Origin: Acidobacteriota bacterium | GTDB taxonomy: Bacteria; Acidobacteriota; Terriglobia; Terriglobales; Acidobacteriaceae | Length of the DNA stretch: 7,538 bases | NCBI GenBank assembly: GCA_021805955.1 | Contig: JAJZDO010001055.1 | Coordinates: 1-7,538, forward strand | Reading direction: 5' to 3' | Shown: one piece after another, positions 1 to 5,883 of the stretch | How the letters are laid out: each line of letters opens with the position of its first letter | Numbering within the stretch: the first letter of the stretch is position 1 | The notes under the pieces: generated by a model | What the model was told of the DNA's origin: nothing | What the model saw: only the letters and a program-made list of their open reading frames with translations | The model's database searches: none | Translations under genes and position numbers: made by a program

Positions 1-110
1 TACAACTGCGGCTCCGTCGCTTGCGAAATGGCGCGCTCCGCAAGTTTCTTGTAGTAGCGCAACAGATGGATTGAATCTTCAAGATAGGAGGTTGTGAATT
101 CGAGTGCCAT
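1..110 (-). CDS. DinB/DUF1572-like protein, N-terminus only (cut by window edge)
   Basis: Reading leftward from ATG at 110-108 gives 36 open codons to the window edge, beginning MALEFTTSYLEDS and continuing with RYYKKLAERA. This start resembles the first helix of DUF1572 proteins, which belong to the DinB/YfiT four-helix-bundle superfamily. Members of that superfamily often bind a metal through histidines and act as thiol-dependent transferases or stress proteins, but the metal ligands would lie outside the window, so no function can be assigned here. The start is supported by AAGG at 121-118, seven bases before the ATG, with a second purine-rich GGAGG a little further upstream. The broken higA-like gene lies immediately upstream on the same strand, and its shifted frame runs into this one without a stop. 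The family call rests on memory of the N-terminal motif alone. Confidence 0.6.
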   Translation of the reverse strand, partial: MALEFTTSYLEDSIHLLRYYKKLAERAISQATEPQL

Positions 111-414
111 GCAAGAACCTTAACCTCCGCCGCATTCGCAAACGGCGCGATCCTGGGACGGCGCTTGCGGGCGGCCTGGTACAGATCGTAGTCCAGTTGC
201 AGCCCTAACCGAAATGCCGCATGAGTGCCCAGCGCGTCAGACAGCTTGAGGCTCATATCCGCGGAAATTCCGGATTTTCCATTCAATATCTGGAGAGGGT
301 TGTGCGCGACACACGCAACCTTTTCGCGGCTTCTGAAACCTCGACGGTTCCAAGATATTCGCGCAGCACTTTGCCGGGATGGGGCGGATTGTGCATCAGC
401 ATGATGGTTCCCAT
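111..414 (-). pseudogene. higA: HigA-family antitoxin gene broken by a one-base frameshift
   Basis: From ATG at 414-412 (alternatives at 402 and 396) the leftward frame reads [16 protein letters not shown], then a helix-turn-helix [16 protein letters not shown], and stops at TGA 285-283. Moving to the next frame at about 289 restores the family sequence at once: [20 protein letters not shown], then LGLQLDYDLYQAARKRRPRI. This is the classic HigA (VapI/XRE) antitoxin layout of about 100 residues, which binds its own promoter and neutralises the HigB RNase. One base appears to be missing where the family reads SRILNGKSG. The second half meets no stop before the window edge and would overlap the DinB-like start, so the natural C-terminus is also unclear. 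No higB lies upstream, since tmk starts 39 bases away on the other strand. A sequencing error is an alternative to true decay. Confidence 0.75.
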
Positions 415-452
415 GATAACCGTCAGGGTTGCCGCAGTGGTACCCTACCGCC

Positions 453-1118
453 ATGCCGCGCGGTTTTTTTATTACGTTTGAAGGGCTGGATGGCTCAGGA
501 AAATCCACCCAGCTCCGCCTGTTGGCTCGCACCTTGCAAGCGCAGGGTCGAGCTGTGACGACGACACGACAGCCGGGCGGCACAGAGCTGGGCGATCAGG
601 TTCGCGCGGTGCTGCTGAATTCTTCGACGCAGAATGTCGCTCCGCTGGCGGAGATGGCGTTGATGTTTGCGGACCGCGCGCAATCCATCCACGAAATTAT
701 TCTGCCCGCGCTGGCAGAAGGAAAGATCGTGCTGTGCGACCGATTCACCGATTCCACAGAGGCGTATCAGGGGGGTGGACGTGGCCTGGGCAGTGAGCCG
801 GTGCTCCAACTGCATCGTGCCGTGTGCGGCAATCTGTGGCCGGACCTGACGATCCTGCTGCTGCCGAGCCTCGAAGCTTCCCTGGCCCGGGCGCGGCGAC
901 GAAATGTCCGGCAAATCGCGCACGGAACGGACGAAAATCGATTTGAAACCGAGGGTCGAGCTTTCTACGAACGCGTGTTTTTGAAGTATCAGGAAATTGC
1001 CGCGCGGGAGACTTTGCGTGTGGTCACAATTGCGGAAGATGCGTCGGTAGACACAATCGAGAAGCGTATCGTGGAAATTGTCGAGCAACGACTGGCTCGC
1101 TTCGCTACATCTTCTTGA
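453..1118 (+). CDS. tmk: Thymidylate kinase (dTMP kinase)
   Basis: Cytoplasmic enzyme that phosphorylates dTMP to dTDP with ATP, the step common to the de novo and salvage routes to dTTP. The 221-residue protein has the family's usual length. Numbering from ATG 453, the P-loop EGLDGSGKST covers residues 10-19. A TRQPGG segment (about 38-43) stands where most relatives have TREPGG, and FADRAQ (72-77) is part of the dTMP pocket. The DRF motif lies at 96-98, an arginine-rich LID segment ARARRR is near 145-150, and the C-terminal RFE/FYERV helix follows. The ATG at 453 is preferred because the P-loop normally begins about ten residues in. A TTG at 429 in the same frame would add eight residues with no family support. 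No clear ribosome binding site is visible. The stop codon is 38 bases before the P450 ATG, so the two may be cotranscribed. Confidence 0.96.
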   Translation: MPRGFFITFEGLDGSGKSTQLRLLARTLQAQGRAVTTTRQPGGTELGDQVRAVLLNSSTQNVAPLAEMALMFADRAQSIHEIILPALAEGKIVLCDRFTDSTEAYQGGGRGLGSEPVLQLHRAVCGNLWPDLTILLLPSLEASLARARRRNVRQIAHGTDENRFETEGRAFYERVFLKYQEIAARETLRVVTIAEDASVDTIEKRIVEIVEQRLARFATSS

Positions 1119-1156
1119 TCGAGAATGCGAGCGCGATCCGTTCCCAACTTCCCTTC

Positions 1157-2605
1157 ATGACCAGCCAATCGCCACCTGCAGTACCAACTCCCACACAAAA
1201 CGACCCGCGTCGCCAACAAAGCGAATTCAGATTTCCGCCCGGCTTGCAGCGTAACCTGCCGCTCTATCTTTTCCGACGATTTTTTCGCCCTGGAAATCCA
1301 ATCCTTTTGTTTGAACACCTGGCGAAAACCTTCGGCCCCGTCTCCCATTACAAGCTGGGCGGCAGCAACATCGTGTTCATCAACGATCCGGAATCGATCC
1401 GGGAGATTCTCATCACGCAGGCTTCCTCCTTCATCAAGGAGCGCACGCAAAACCGCATGAAGATTCTGCTGGGCGAAGGGCTCATCACCAGCGAGGGAGA
1501 ATTTCACATGCGGCAGCGCCGGATTGCAGCGCCATCTTTTCATCGCCAGCGCATCCAGACGTACGCCGAAATGATGGTCGAACGCGCCGCAGCCATGCGC
1601 ACAAGCTGGCAACCCGGGCAGACCTTCGACATGTCCGCCGCCATGATGGAGCTGACGCTGGAGATTGTCGCGCGCACGCTGTTCGCAACCGACGTGACTG
1701 CGGCAATCCGAGAGATCAACGACGAGGTGAACGTGATCATGCGCCTCTACAACTACCTGATCGCGCTGCCCAGGGCGGAGAGCTATCTTCGCTGGCCCAT
1801 CCCCGGCCTGATGCGTTTTCGCAAAGCGCGGGCCAGACTGGATGCCCAGGTCTATCGCATGATCGCGGAGCGGCGCGCCTCCAACGAAGACCGTGGCGAT
1901 CTGCTCTCCATGTTGATGGCCGCGCGGGACGAGGGCGAAACACCCGCCGACGCGGGGCACAAGCCATCCGCGCCACAGACGGGGATGAGCGATCGGCAAC
2001 TGCGCGATGAAGTCATCACCATTTTTCTTGCCGGATATGAGACGATCGCCAATGCGCTGACCTGGACGTGGTATCTGCTATCGGAAAATCCAGCGGCAGC
2101 AGAACGAATGCACCGCGAAATTGACGAGGTGCTGCAAGGCAGGATGCCGACGCTGGAAGACGTACCCCGCCTGCGCTACACGGAGATGGTGTTCGCGGAA
2201 TCGATGCGGCTCTATCCGCCAGCGTGGGCCATGGGACGGCAATCCACGCAGATCATCGAGCTGGGACCCTACCGCCTACCGGCGGGCACATACTTCTTCT
2301 TCAGCCAATACATTCTGCAGCGGAGCGAAGAATTTTATCCCGATCCGTTGCGCTTCGATCCGGAGCGTTTTACCCCGGAGCAGAAAGCGGCGCGGCCACG
2401 GTTCGCGTATTTTCCGTTTGGGGGTGGTTCGCGCCAGTGTATTGGCGAGGCTTTCGCATGGATGGAAGGCGTGCTGATTCTGGCAACACTGGCGCAGCGA
2501 TGGAACTTTCGCATGGTTCCCGGCCAGAGGGTCGACGTGCAGCCCAAAATTACCCTGCGACCGAAGTATCCAATGCACATGGTCGCGGAAGAACGTGATT
2601 CATAG
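1157..2605 (+). CDS. Cytochrome P450 monooxygenase
   Basis: Haem-thiolate monooxygenase that would insert one oxygen atom into a hydrophobic substrate using electrons from a separate redox partner. With ATG 1157 it has 482 residues, a full-length single-domain P450 with no fused reductase. Numbered from that start, the I-helix oxygen-binding motif AGYETI is at about 292-297, the K-helix ExxR (ESMR) at 348-351, and PERF at 402-405. The haem loop FGGGSRQCIG is at 421-430, with the axial cysteine at 428. The usual C-helix tryptophan (WxxxR) appears as histidine in EFHMRQRR. There is no signal peptide or membrane anchor, so it should be soluble and cytoplasmic. An in-frame TTG at 1115 overlaps the tmk stop (TTGA) and would add 14 residues; neither start has a good ribosome binding site. 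Substrate and CYP family cannot be told from sequence alone, and no ferredoxin or reductase gene lies in the window. Confidence 0.95.
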   Translation: MTSQSPPAVPTPTQNDPRRQQSEFRFPPGLQRNLPLYLFRRFFRPGNPILLFEHLAKTFGPVSHYKLGGSNIVFINDPESIREILITQASSFIKERTQNRMKILLGEGLITSEGEFHMRQRRIAAPSFHRQRIQTYAEMMVERAAAMRTSWQPGQTFDMSAAMMELTLEIVARTLFATDVTAAIREINDEVNVIMRLYNYLIALPRAESYLRWPIPGLMRFRKARARLDAQVYRMIAERRASNEDRGDLLSMLMAARDEGETPADAGHKPSAPQTGMSDRQLRDEVITIFLAGYETIANALTWTWYLLSENPAAAERMHREIDEVLQGRMPTLEDVPRLRYTEMVFAESMRLYPPAWAMGRQSTQIIELGPYRLPAGTYFFFSQYILQRSEEFYPDPLRFDPERFTPEQKAARPRFAYFPFGGGSRQCIGEAFAWMEGVLILATLAQRWNFRMVPGQRVDVQPKITLRPKYPMHMVAEERDS

Positions 2606-2920
2606 AGCGCTCCACAATCGGATGGCGCATTGCCGTCATCCTATTGAAACCGCCGGGCTCGGGCCACACAATCAGTCGACGCACTTCACGCTTTTGTCTA
2701 CCATCCGTCACGAGCAGGCAGTAGAGTATTTTTGTCGCGTGCAGAGAACCCACCATGCAAGCAAGCCGTATATCGGCATCGCTCGTCCTGATATTTTGCA
2801 GTGCGGCAGCGACGGCACAGACTGCCGGCCCCGCCGCGCCGCGAACCTTGCCGCCACTTGTGGGTTCCATCGCGGGACATCCATTCTGGCCCGGTCGGCG
2901 ACCTTCCGGGTTGCGCCTAT
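2606..2920. other. Convergent intergenic gap between P450 and gamma-glutamyltransferase
   Basis: This 315-base stretch separates the ends of two converging genes. It holds a hairpin just after the P450 stop (2620-2641) and a small rightward ORF beginning at 2755 with a signal-peptide-like start. I see no RNA gene, no repeat array and no terminator with a T-run for either gene. Confidence 0.6.
2620..2641. terminator. Hairpin 14 bases after the P450 stop, possible weak terminator
   Basis: GGATGGCG pairs with CGTCATCC around the six-base loop CATTGC, giving eight pairs including one G-T. Its position directly behind the P450 stop suits a transcript end. No T-run follows on either strand, so it is not a standard intrinsic terminator and may only protect the 3' end. 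Confidence 0.35.
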
Positions 2921-3063
2921 CTAAGGTTGGAACGGGACCTGCTCGGGGACCGCTTCTCCGTCGGCGCGAGGATCGGTGGCGCCGAAATTCACCTGGCTTT
3001 GCCGGTTGTGCTGGACAGCATTGCCGCGGCCCATGTCCTGCGAATAGCGCGGCACGACGGTGA
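2755..3063 (+). CDS. Doubtful small ORF with a signal-peptide-like N-terminus
   Basis: ATG 2755 opens a 102-residue frame. Its first 22 residues look like an export signal: a short basic start (MQASR), a hydrophobic core (SLVLIFCSAAA) and an AxA-like end before QTAGP. A proline-rich stretch follows. After about position 2920 the frame runs antisense across the 3' end of the gamma-glutamyltransferase gene, where the protein becomes a run of arginine, glycine and proline typical of a non-coding shadow. It may be a genuine small secreted protein, the leftover start of a truncated gene, or chance. The only ribosome-binding-site candidate is a weak AGAGAA at about 2743. No family is recognised. 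Confidence 0.22.
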   Translation: MQASRISASLVLIFCSAAATAQTAGPAAPRTLPPLVGSIAGHPFWPGRRPSGLRLSKVGTGPARGPLLRRREDRWRRNSPGFAGCAGQHCRGPCPANSAARR

Positions 3064-4633
3064 TTTCGTGGCCCTGCTGGCGCAGACCATCGATCACCTG
3101 GGGCGCGATCCCATTTTCCATTAGAAGCTTGCATCCCGAGAACGAGCGCATGGTAAAGCGAGCCGCCTCCAGCGCCGCCTGAATGTTCATGTGAAAGTCC
3201 GCGATGTTCGAGACAAATTGCGCGTGCGCCTGGGCCTGATTGAAGCCGCCCATAATACCGAAAGCAATGCGCGCATCGCCCTTCTGCATGAAGGCAGGAA
3301 TGATCGTGTGCAGCGGACGGGTGCGCGGCCGCAACGTGTTCGGCTGGTCGGACTTCAAAGTAAATCCGGTGCCGCGATTCTGCAGCACGAATCCGGTCCC
3401 GCCTGCGACCAGACCGCTGCCGAAGGCCCCGGCATTGCTTTGGATCAGCGAGACCTCATTTCCTTCTCGATCGACAACGGAAAGATAGGTGGTATCGCTG
3501 GACAGGCGCGAAAGTTGACCGCTCAAGTCGGAAGGCAGCACGCTGCACTGGGCGCGGTCCGTGATCTGCGCAGCTCGCCGGACGGCCAGCTTCTTCGAGA
3601 TAAGTTGCTGCACCGGAATGCGCGAGGCGCGAGGATCGCCGATGTAATGTTGCAGATCAGCGTATGCGAGCTTCTTCGCTTCTATCTCCACATGCAGCGA
3701 TTTTTGGCTGTTGTGGCCCCACTGTGCGATGGGAAACTGTTCCATGATGTTCAGCATGGAGAGCGCGGCGATGCCTTGACCGTTCGGCGGCATCTCCCAA
3801 ACCGTCCAGCCATGGTAGGTGGTGCTCACGGGATCGACCCATTCGGGCTGAAAGTCGGCGAGATCATCGGGCTGCAAAAATCCGTGTAGCTGTTGTGAAA
3901 GCTGCAGGATGGCGTCCGCTGTCGGCCCTTTGTAGAAACCGTCGCGACCGTTCTGCCCAATGCGGCGCAACGTCGCGGCCAGATCGGGATTGCGAAACAA
4001 CTGGCCGGCCACGGGCGCTTTGCCGTTGGGAAGAAACACGCGCGCGAAGCCGGGGCTGGCGATAAACTGGGGACCAAATTCCTGCCAGTTTTCTGCGTCA
4101 GTCTCAGTGACGGCGATACCCTGCTCGGCGAGTGCCGCCGCTGGCGCAACATCCTCGGCCATTGGAAGTTTGCCGAAACGCTGGCGGAGAGCATCCCATC
4201 CCGCAACCGCGCCGGGTACGGTGACAGGGAGAATGCCGGTTTCGGGAACCTCGTCGACGATTCCTTTTGCCTTCAGACTTTCGATGCTCATGCCTTTGGG
4301 CGCCCAGCCGCTGGCGTTGAGGCCGTACAATTTTTTCGTCTTCGCATCATAGACGATGGCGAACAGATCGCCACCGACTCCGCACATCATGGGCTCAATG
4401 ACGCCAAGCGCTGCATTCGCGGCTATGGCCGCATCCACAGCGCTGCCGCCACGCGCCAAAATTGCCGCGCCTGCTTGCGATGCGACGGCCTGGCTGGTCG
4501 CGACGATTCCATATTGCGTCATGACCATGGAGCGGGACTGTTCGCGACTGGGCTGGGCGGCGGCCGGCTGCAGGAAGGCGACCATGCAGACAAACATACA
4601 CGCACAGCAGAGAGTTTTCAGTTTTGCGATCAT
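2921..4633 (-). CDS. Exported gamma-glutamyltransferase-family Ntn hydrolase (YwrD/acylase-like)
   Basis: Member of the gamma-glutamyltransferase (GGT)/cephalosporin acylase family. These proenzymes cut themselves before a threonine to give large and small subunits, then hydrolyse or transfer gamma-glutamyl or related acyl groups. Leftward ATG 4633 gives 570 residues with a signal peptide (KLKTLCCACMFVCMVAF, ending AAA-QP), so it should act in the periplasm or outside. An in-frame start at 4681 would put 16 non-signal residues in front. AAGG lies about ten bases before 4633. Numbered from 4633, landmarks are VGGDLF (86-91), NASGWAP (106-112), the processing site D-TTYLSVVD with nucleophile Thr381, RPLHT (439-443), GIMGG (459-463) and DPRADG near the end. 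Canonical GGT residues are changed: no arginine at the glutamate-binding loop and His-Thr in place of Ser-Ser. The lid loop seen in E. coli Ggt also appears absent. True GGT activity is therefore uncertain. Confidence 0.93.
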   Translation of the reverse strand: MIAKLKTLCCACMFVCMVAFLQPAAAQPSREQSRSMVMTQYGIVATSQAVASQAGAAILARGGSAVDAAIAANAALGVIEPMMCGVGGDLFAIVYDAKTKKLYGLNASGWAPKGMSIESLKAKGIVDEVPETGILPVTVPGAVAGWDALRQRFGKLPMAEDVAPAAALAEQGIAVTETDAENWQEFGPQFIASPGFARVFLPNGKAPVAGQLFRNPDLAATLRRIGQNGRDGFYKGPTADAILQLSQQLHGFLQPDDLADFQPEWVDPVSTTYHGWTVWEMPPNGQGIAALSMLNIMEQFPIAQWGHNSQKSLHVEIEAKKLAYADLQHYIGDPRASRIPVQQLISKKLAVRRAAQITDRAQCSVLPSDLSGQLSRLSSDTTYLSVVDREGNEVSLIQSNAGAFGSGLVAGGTGFVLQNRGTGFTLKSDQPNTLRPRTRPLHTIIPAFMQKGDARIAFGIMGGFNQAQAHAQFVSNIADFHMNIQAALEAARFTMRSFSGCKLLMENGIAPQVIDGLRQQGHEITVVPRYSQDMGRGNAVQHNRQSQVNFGATDPRADGEAVPEQVPFQP

Positions 4634-4719
4634 GAGTAGATGACCTTGGGTGGGAAATCGAGCTGCACGCAATGAGCCCATGATACGACTTGGAAACGCA
4701 GATTGGCGTGGGCCTGGGT

Positions 4720-4762
4720 GCGGTCGTCTTCACGTTCGCGATTCCGTAGCTGCGACCGCGAA
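4720..4762. promoter_or_regulatory. Overlapping inverted repeats in the divergent upstream region
   Basis: The 185 bases between the two divergent starts contain GCGGTCG (4720-4726) mirrored by CGACCGC (4753-4759), and TTCGCG (4735-4740) mirrored by CGCGAA (4757-4762). The second pair has half-sites 22 bases apart, about two helical turns, which would suit a dimeric regulator. A weak rightward -10-like TGTAAT sits directly after, at 4765-4770, with a poor -35 (TTCCGT) 17 bases before it. The region could control both the GGT homologue and the Bax inhibitor-like gene, but six- and seven-base repeats in GC-rich DNA can arise by chance. Confidence 0.3.
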
Positions 4763-4808
4763 GATGTAATGCAAGGACGCCGGCAGCGTGATACGAATTG
4801 TAGTAGTA

Positions 4809-4815
4809 GAGGAGG
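4809..4815 (+). promoter_or_regulatory. Strong but close ribosome binding site for the Bax inhibitor-like gene
   Basis: GAGGAGG ends only three bases before ATG 4819, although its first GAGG lies at a more normal six bases. It favours this ATG over the in-frame ATG at 4831, which would be 15 bases away. Confidence 0.7.
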
Positions 4816-4818
4816 ACT

Positions 4819-5571
4819 ATGGCGCAACTGATGAAGACGTCAAATCCAGCGTTGAACTCGCAGATATTTCAAGGAGAGCACGCTGCCTTCGGCGAGTCGA
4901 TGACGCTGGACGGCACCGTGAATAAAACCGGCATTCTGCTGGTTTGCACGGGAGTGTCGGCGGCGTGGGCATGGCACATATTCATGCAGACGCGTTCCGC
5001 GGCCAGCGTGCTTCCGCTGATGTGGATTGGACTGCTCGGCGGCTTGATTTTCGCGATGATTACGATTTTCAAAAAGACTTGGGCGCCGGTAACCGCGCCC
5101 GTCTATGCGCTGCTGGAGGGGTTGGCGCTGGGCAGTATTTCCTCGGTTCTGGAATTGAGATATCCCGGCATCGCGATGCAATCGGTGGGCCTGACATTCG
5201 GGACGCTGCTGGTTCTGTTGGTGGCGTACCGCTCCGGGTTAATTCCCGTGACGCAAAAATTTCGCCTGGGCATCGTGGCCGCTACCGGCGCGATCATGCT
5301 GCTCTATATCGCTGAAATGGTGCTGGGATTTTTTGGCATTCATTTCTCCTCCATCAACGGCAATGGCATGATCGGCATCGGTTTCAGCGTTGTCGTTGTC
5401 GTTATCGCGGCCCTGAACTTAGTGCTGGATTTCGATTTCATCGAGAGCGGAGTGCGTGCCCAAGCCCCCAAGTATATGGAGTGGTACGGCGCGTTTGGAT
5501 TGATGGTTACGCTGGTGTGGCTGTACATCGAGATTCTGAACCTGCTGGCGAAGGTGCGAAGTCGCGATTGA
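4819..5571 (+). CDS. Bax inhibitor-1/YccA-like integral membrane protein
   Basis: A 250-residue membrane protein of the Bax inhibitor-1 (TMBIM/LFG) superfamily, closest to the bacterial Bax1-I-like branch. After a soluble N-terminus of about 35 residues containing FGESMTLDGTVNK, seven hydrophobic segments can be marked at roughly 37-56, 65-84, 90-111, 120-138, 149-173, 184-204 and 222-244. The sixth ends in the family hallmark LNLVLDFDFIE (199-209), followed by a loop with YMEWYGAFGL. Acidic residues near the membrane face (Asp204, Asp206) match the region where YetJ and human BI-1 have a pH-sensitive aspartate pair controlling calcium leak. Whether this protein moves calcium is not shown. 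In bacteria most homologues have no known role; E. coli YccA restrains FtsH. It is divergent from the GGT gene, and no partner gene follows it on the same strand. Confidence 0.9.
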   Translation: MAQLMKTSNPALNSQIFQGEHAAFGESMTLDGTVNKTGILLVCTGVSAAWAWHIFMQTRSAASVLPLMWIGLLGGLIFAMITIFKKTWAPVTAPVYALLEGLALGSISSVLELRYPGIAMQSVGLTFGTLLVLLVAYRSGLIPVTQKFRLGIVAATGAIMLLYIAEMVLGFFGIHFSSINGNGMIGIGFSVVVVVIAALNLVLDFDFIESGVRAQAPKYMEWYGAFGLMVTLVWLYIEILNLLAKVRSRD

Positions 5572-5883
5572 GAGTTCGATTGCTGCTGCAGCGACCGGAA
5601 ACATATCCTTGGATATCTCTTCTGGAAAGACTTGAGCGCAGCGGCCACGACAGAAACCATCGCGGTGGCGATGGCCTCGCCTGAAGCGGATTCGCGCACG
5701 AACCATCCGCGAACTCGGAATCGCGTTGCTCACCCCGCACCGGCGCGGAAAAAGCGGATGCACTCCAGCGATCGCAGCACGGGAATCGATTCACATCCAG
5801 ATCGATCGCGCCAGGAGCGACTTTTTCCGGGGTGAGCCCGAGACGGATGAAGCCTTCTTCAATCCACGATCAACGCACCAGGT
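5572..5883. other. Convergent gap with palindromes and possible degraded coding sequence
   Basis: This 312-base stretch lies between the 3' ends of two converging genes. It contains ATATCC-TT-GGATAT (5603-5616), a hairpin at 5657-5674 and the ten-base palindrome GAATCGATTC (5783-5792). On the minus strand, protein-like stretches occur in three different frames: WIEEGFIRLGLTPEKVAPGA from 5866, ESASGEAIATAMVSVVAAA from about 5693, and QVFPEEISKDMFPVAAAA further left. This pattern suggests a decayed gene, but no family is recognised and chance cannot be excluded. No intact gene or RNA is seen. Confidence 0.35.
5657..5674. terminator. Seven-pair GC-rich hairpin after the Bax inhibitor-like gene
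   Basis: CCATCGC pairs perfectly with GCGATGG around the four-base loop GGTG, 85 bases after the stop of the membrane-protein gene. There is no T-run on either side, so termination is only a possibility. Confidence 0.3.

Noticed and set aside
221..481. 86-codon rightward frame overlapping the tmk start
   Set aside because: It is the reverse strand of the broken higA-like gene, whose two halves explain the sequence better.
495..1088. 197-codon leftward open frame across tmk
   Set aside because: Antisense to tmk, whose P-loop and DRF motifs are clear; the reverse product has no family features.
989..1999. 336-codon leftward open frame opposite tmk and the P450
   Set aside because: It lies antisense to two genes with unmistakable motifs, and its protein is rich in His, Arg, Gly and Ala with no domain. 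It is a shadow of codon bias.
453..2605. tmk and P450 as a functional pair
   Set aside because: Close spacing may reflect shared transcription, but no biochemical link between dTMP phosphorylation and a P450 is known, and no redox partner is present.
3191..3889. 232-codon rightward open frame inside the GGT-like gene
   Set aside because: Fully antisense to a gene with clear family motifs, with no ribosome binding site or recognisable domain.
5603..5616. ATATCC-TT-GGATAT as a regulator-binding site
   Set aside because: It lies between two converging gene ends where no promoter is expected, so an operator role is unlikely; recorded only as a palindrome.
5339..5699. Leftward 119-codon frame as an intact gene
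   Set aside because: Most of it is antisense to the Bax inhibitor-like gene; only its first 20 or so codons look protein-like, so it is treated as part of a possible remnant.
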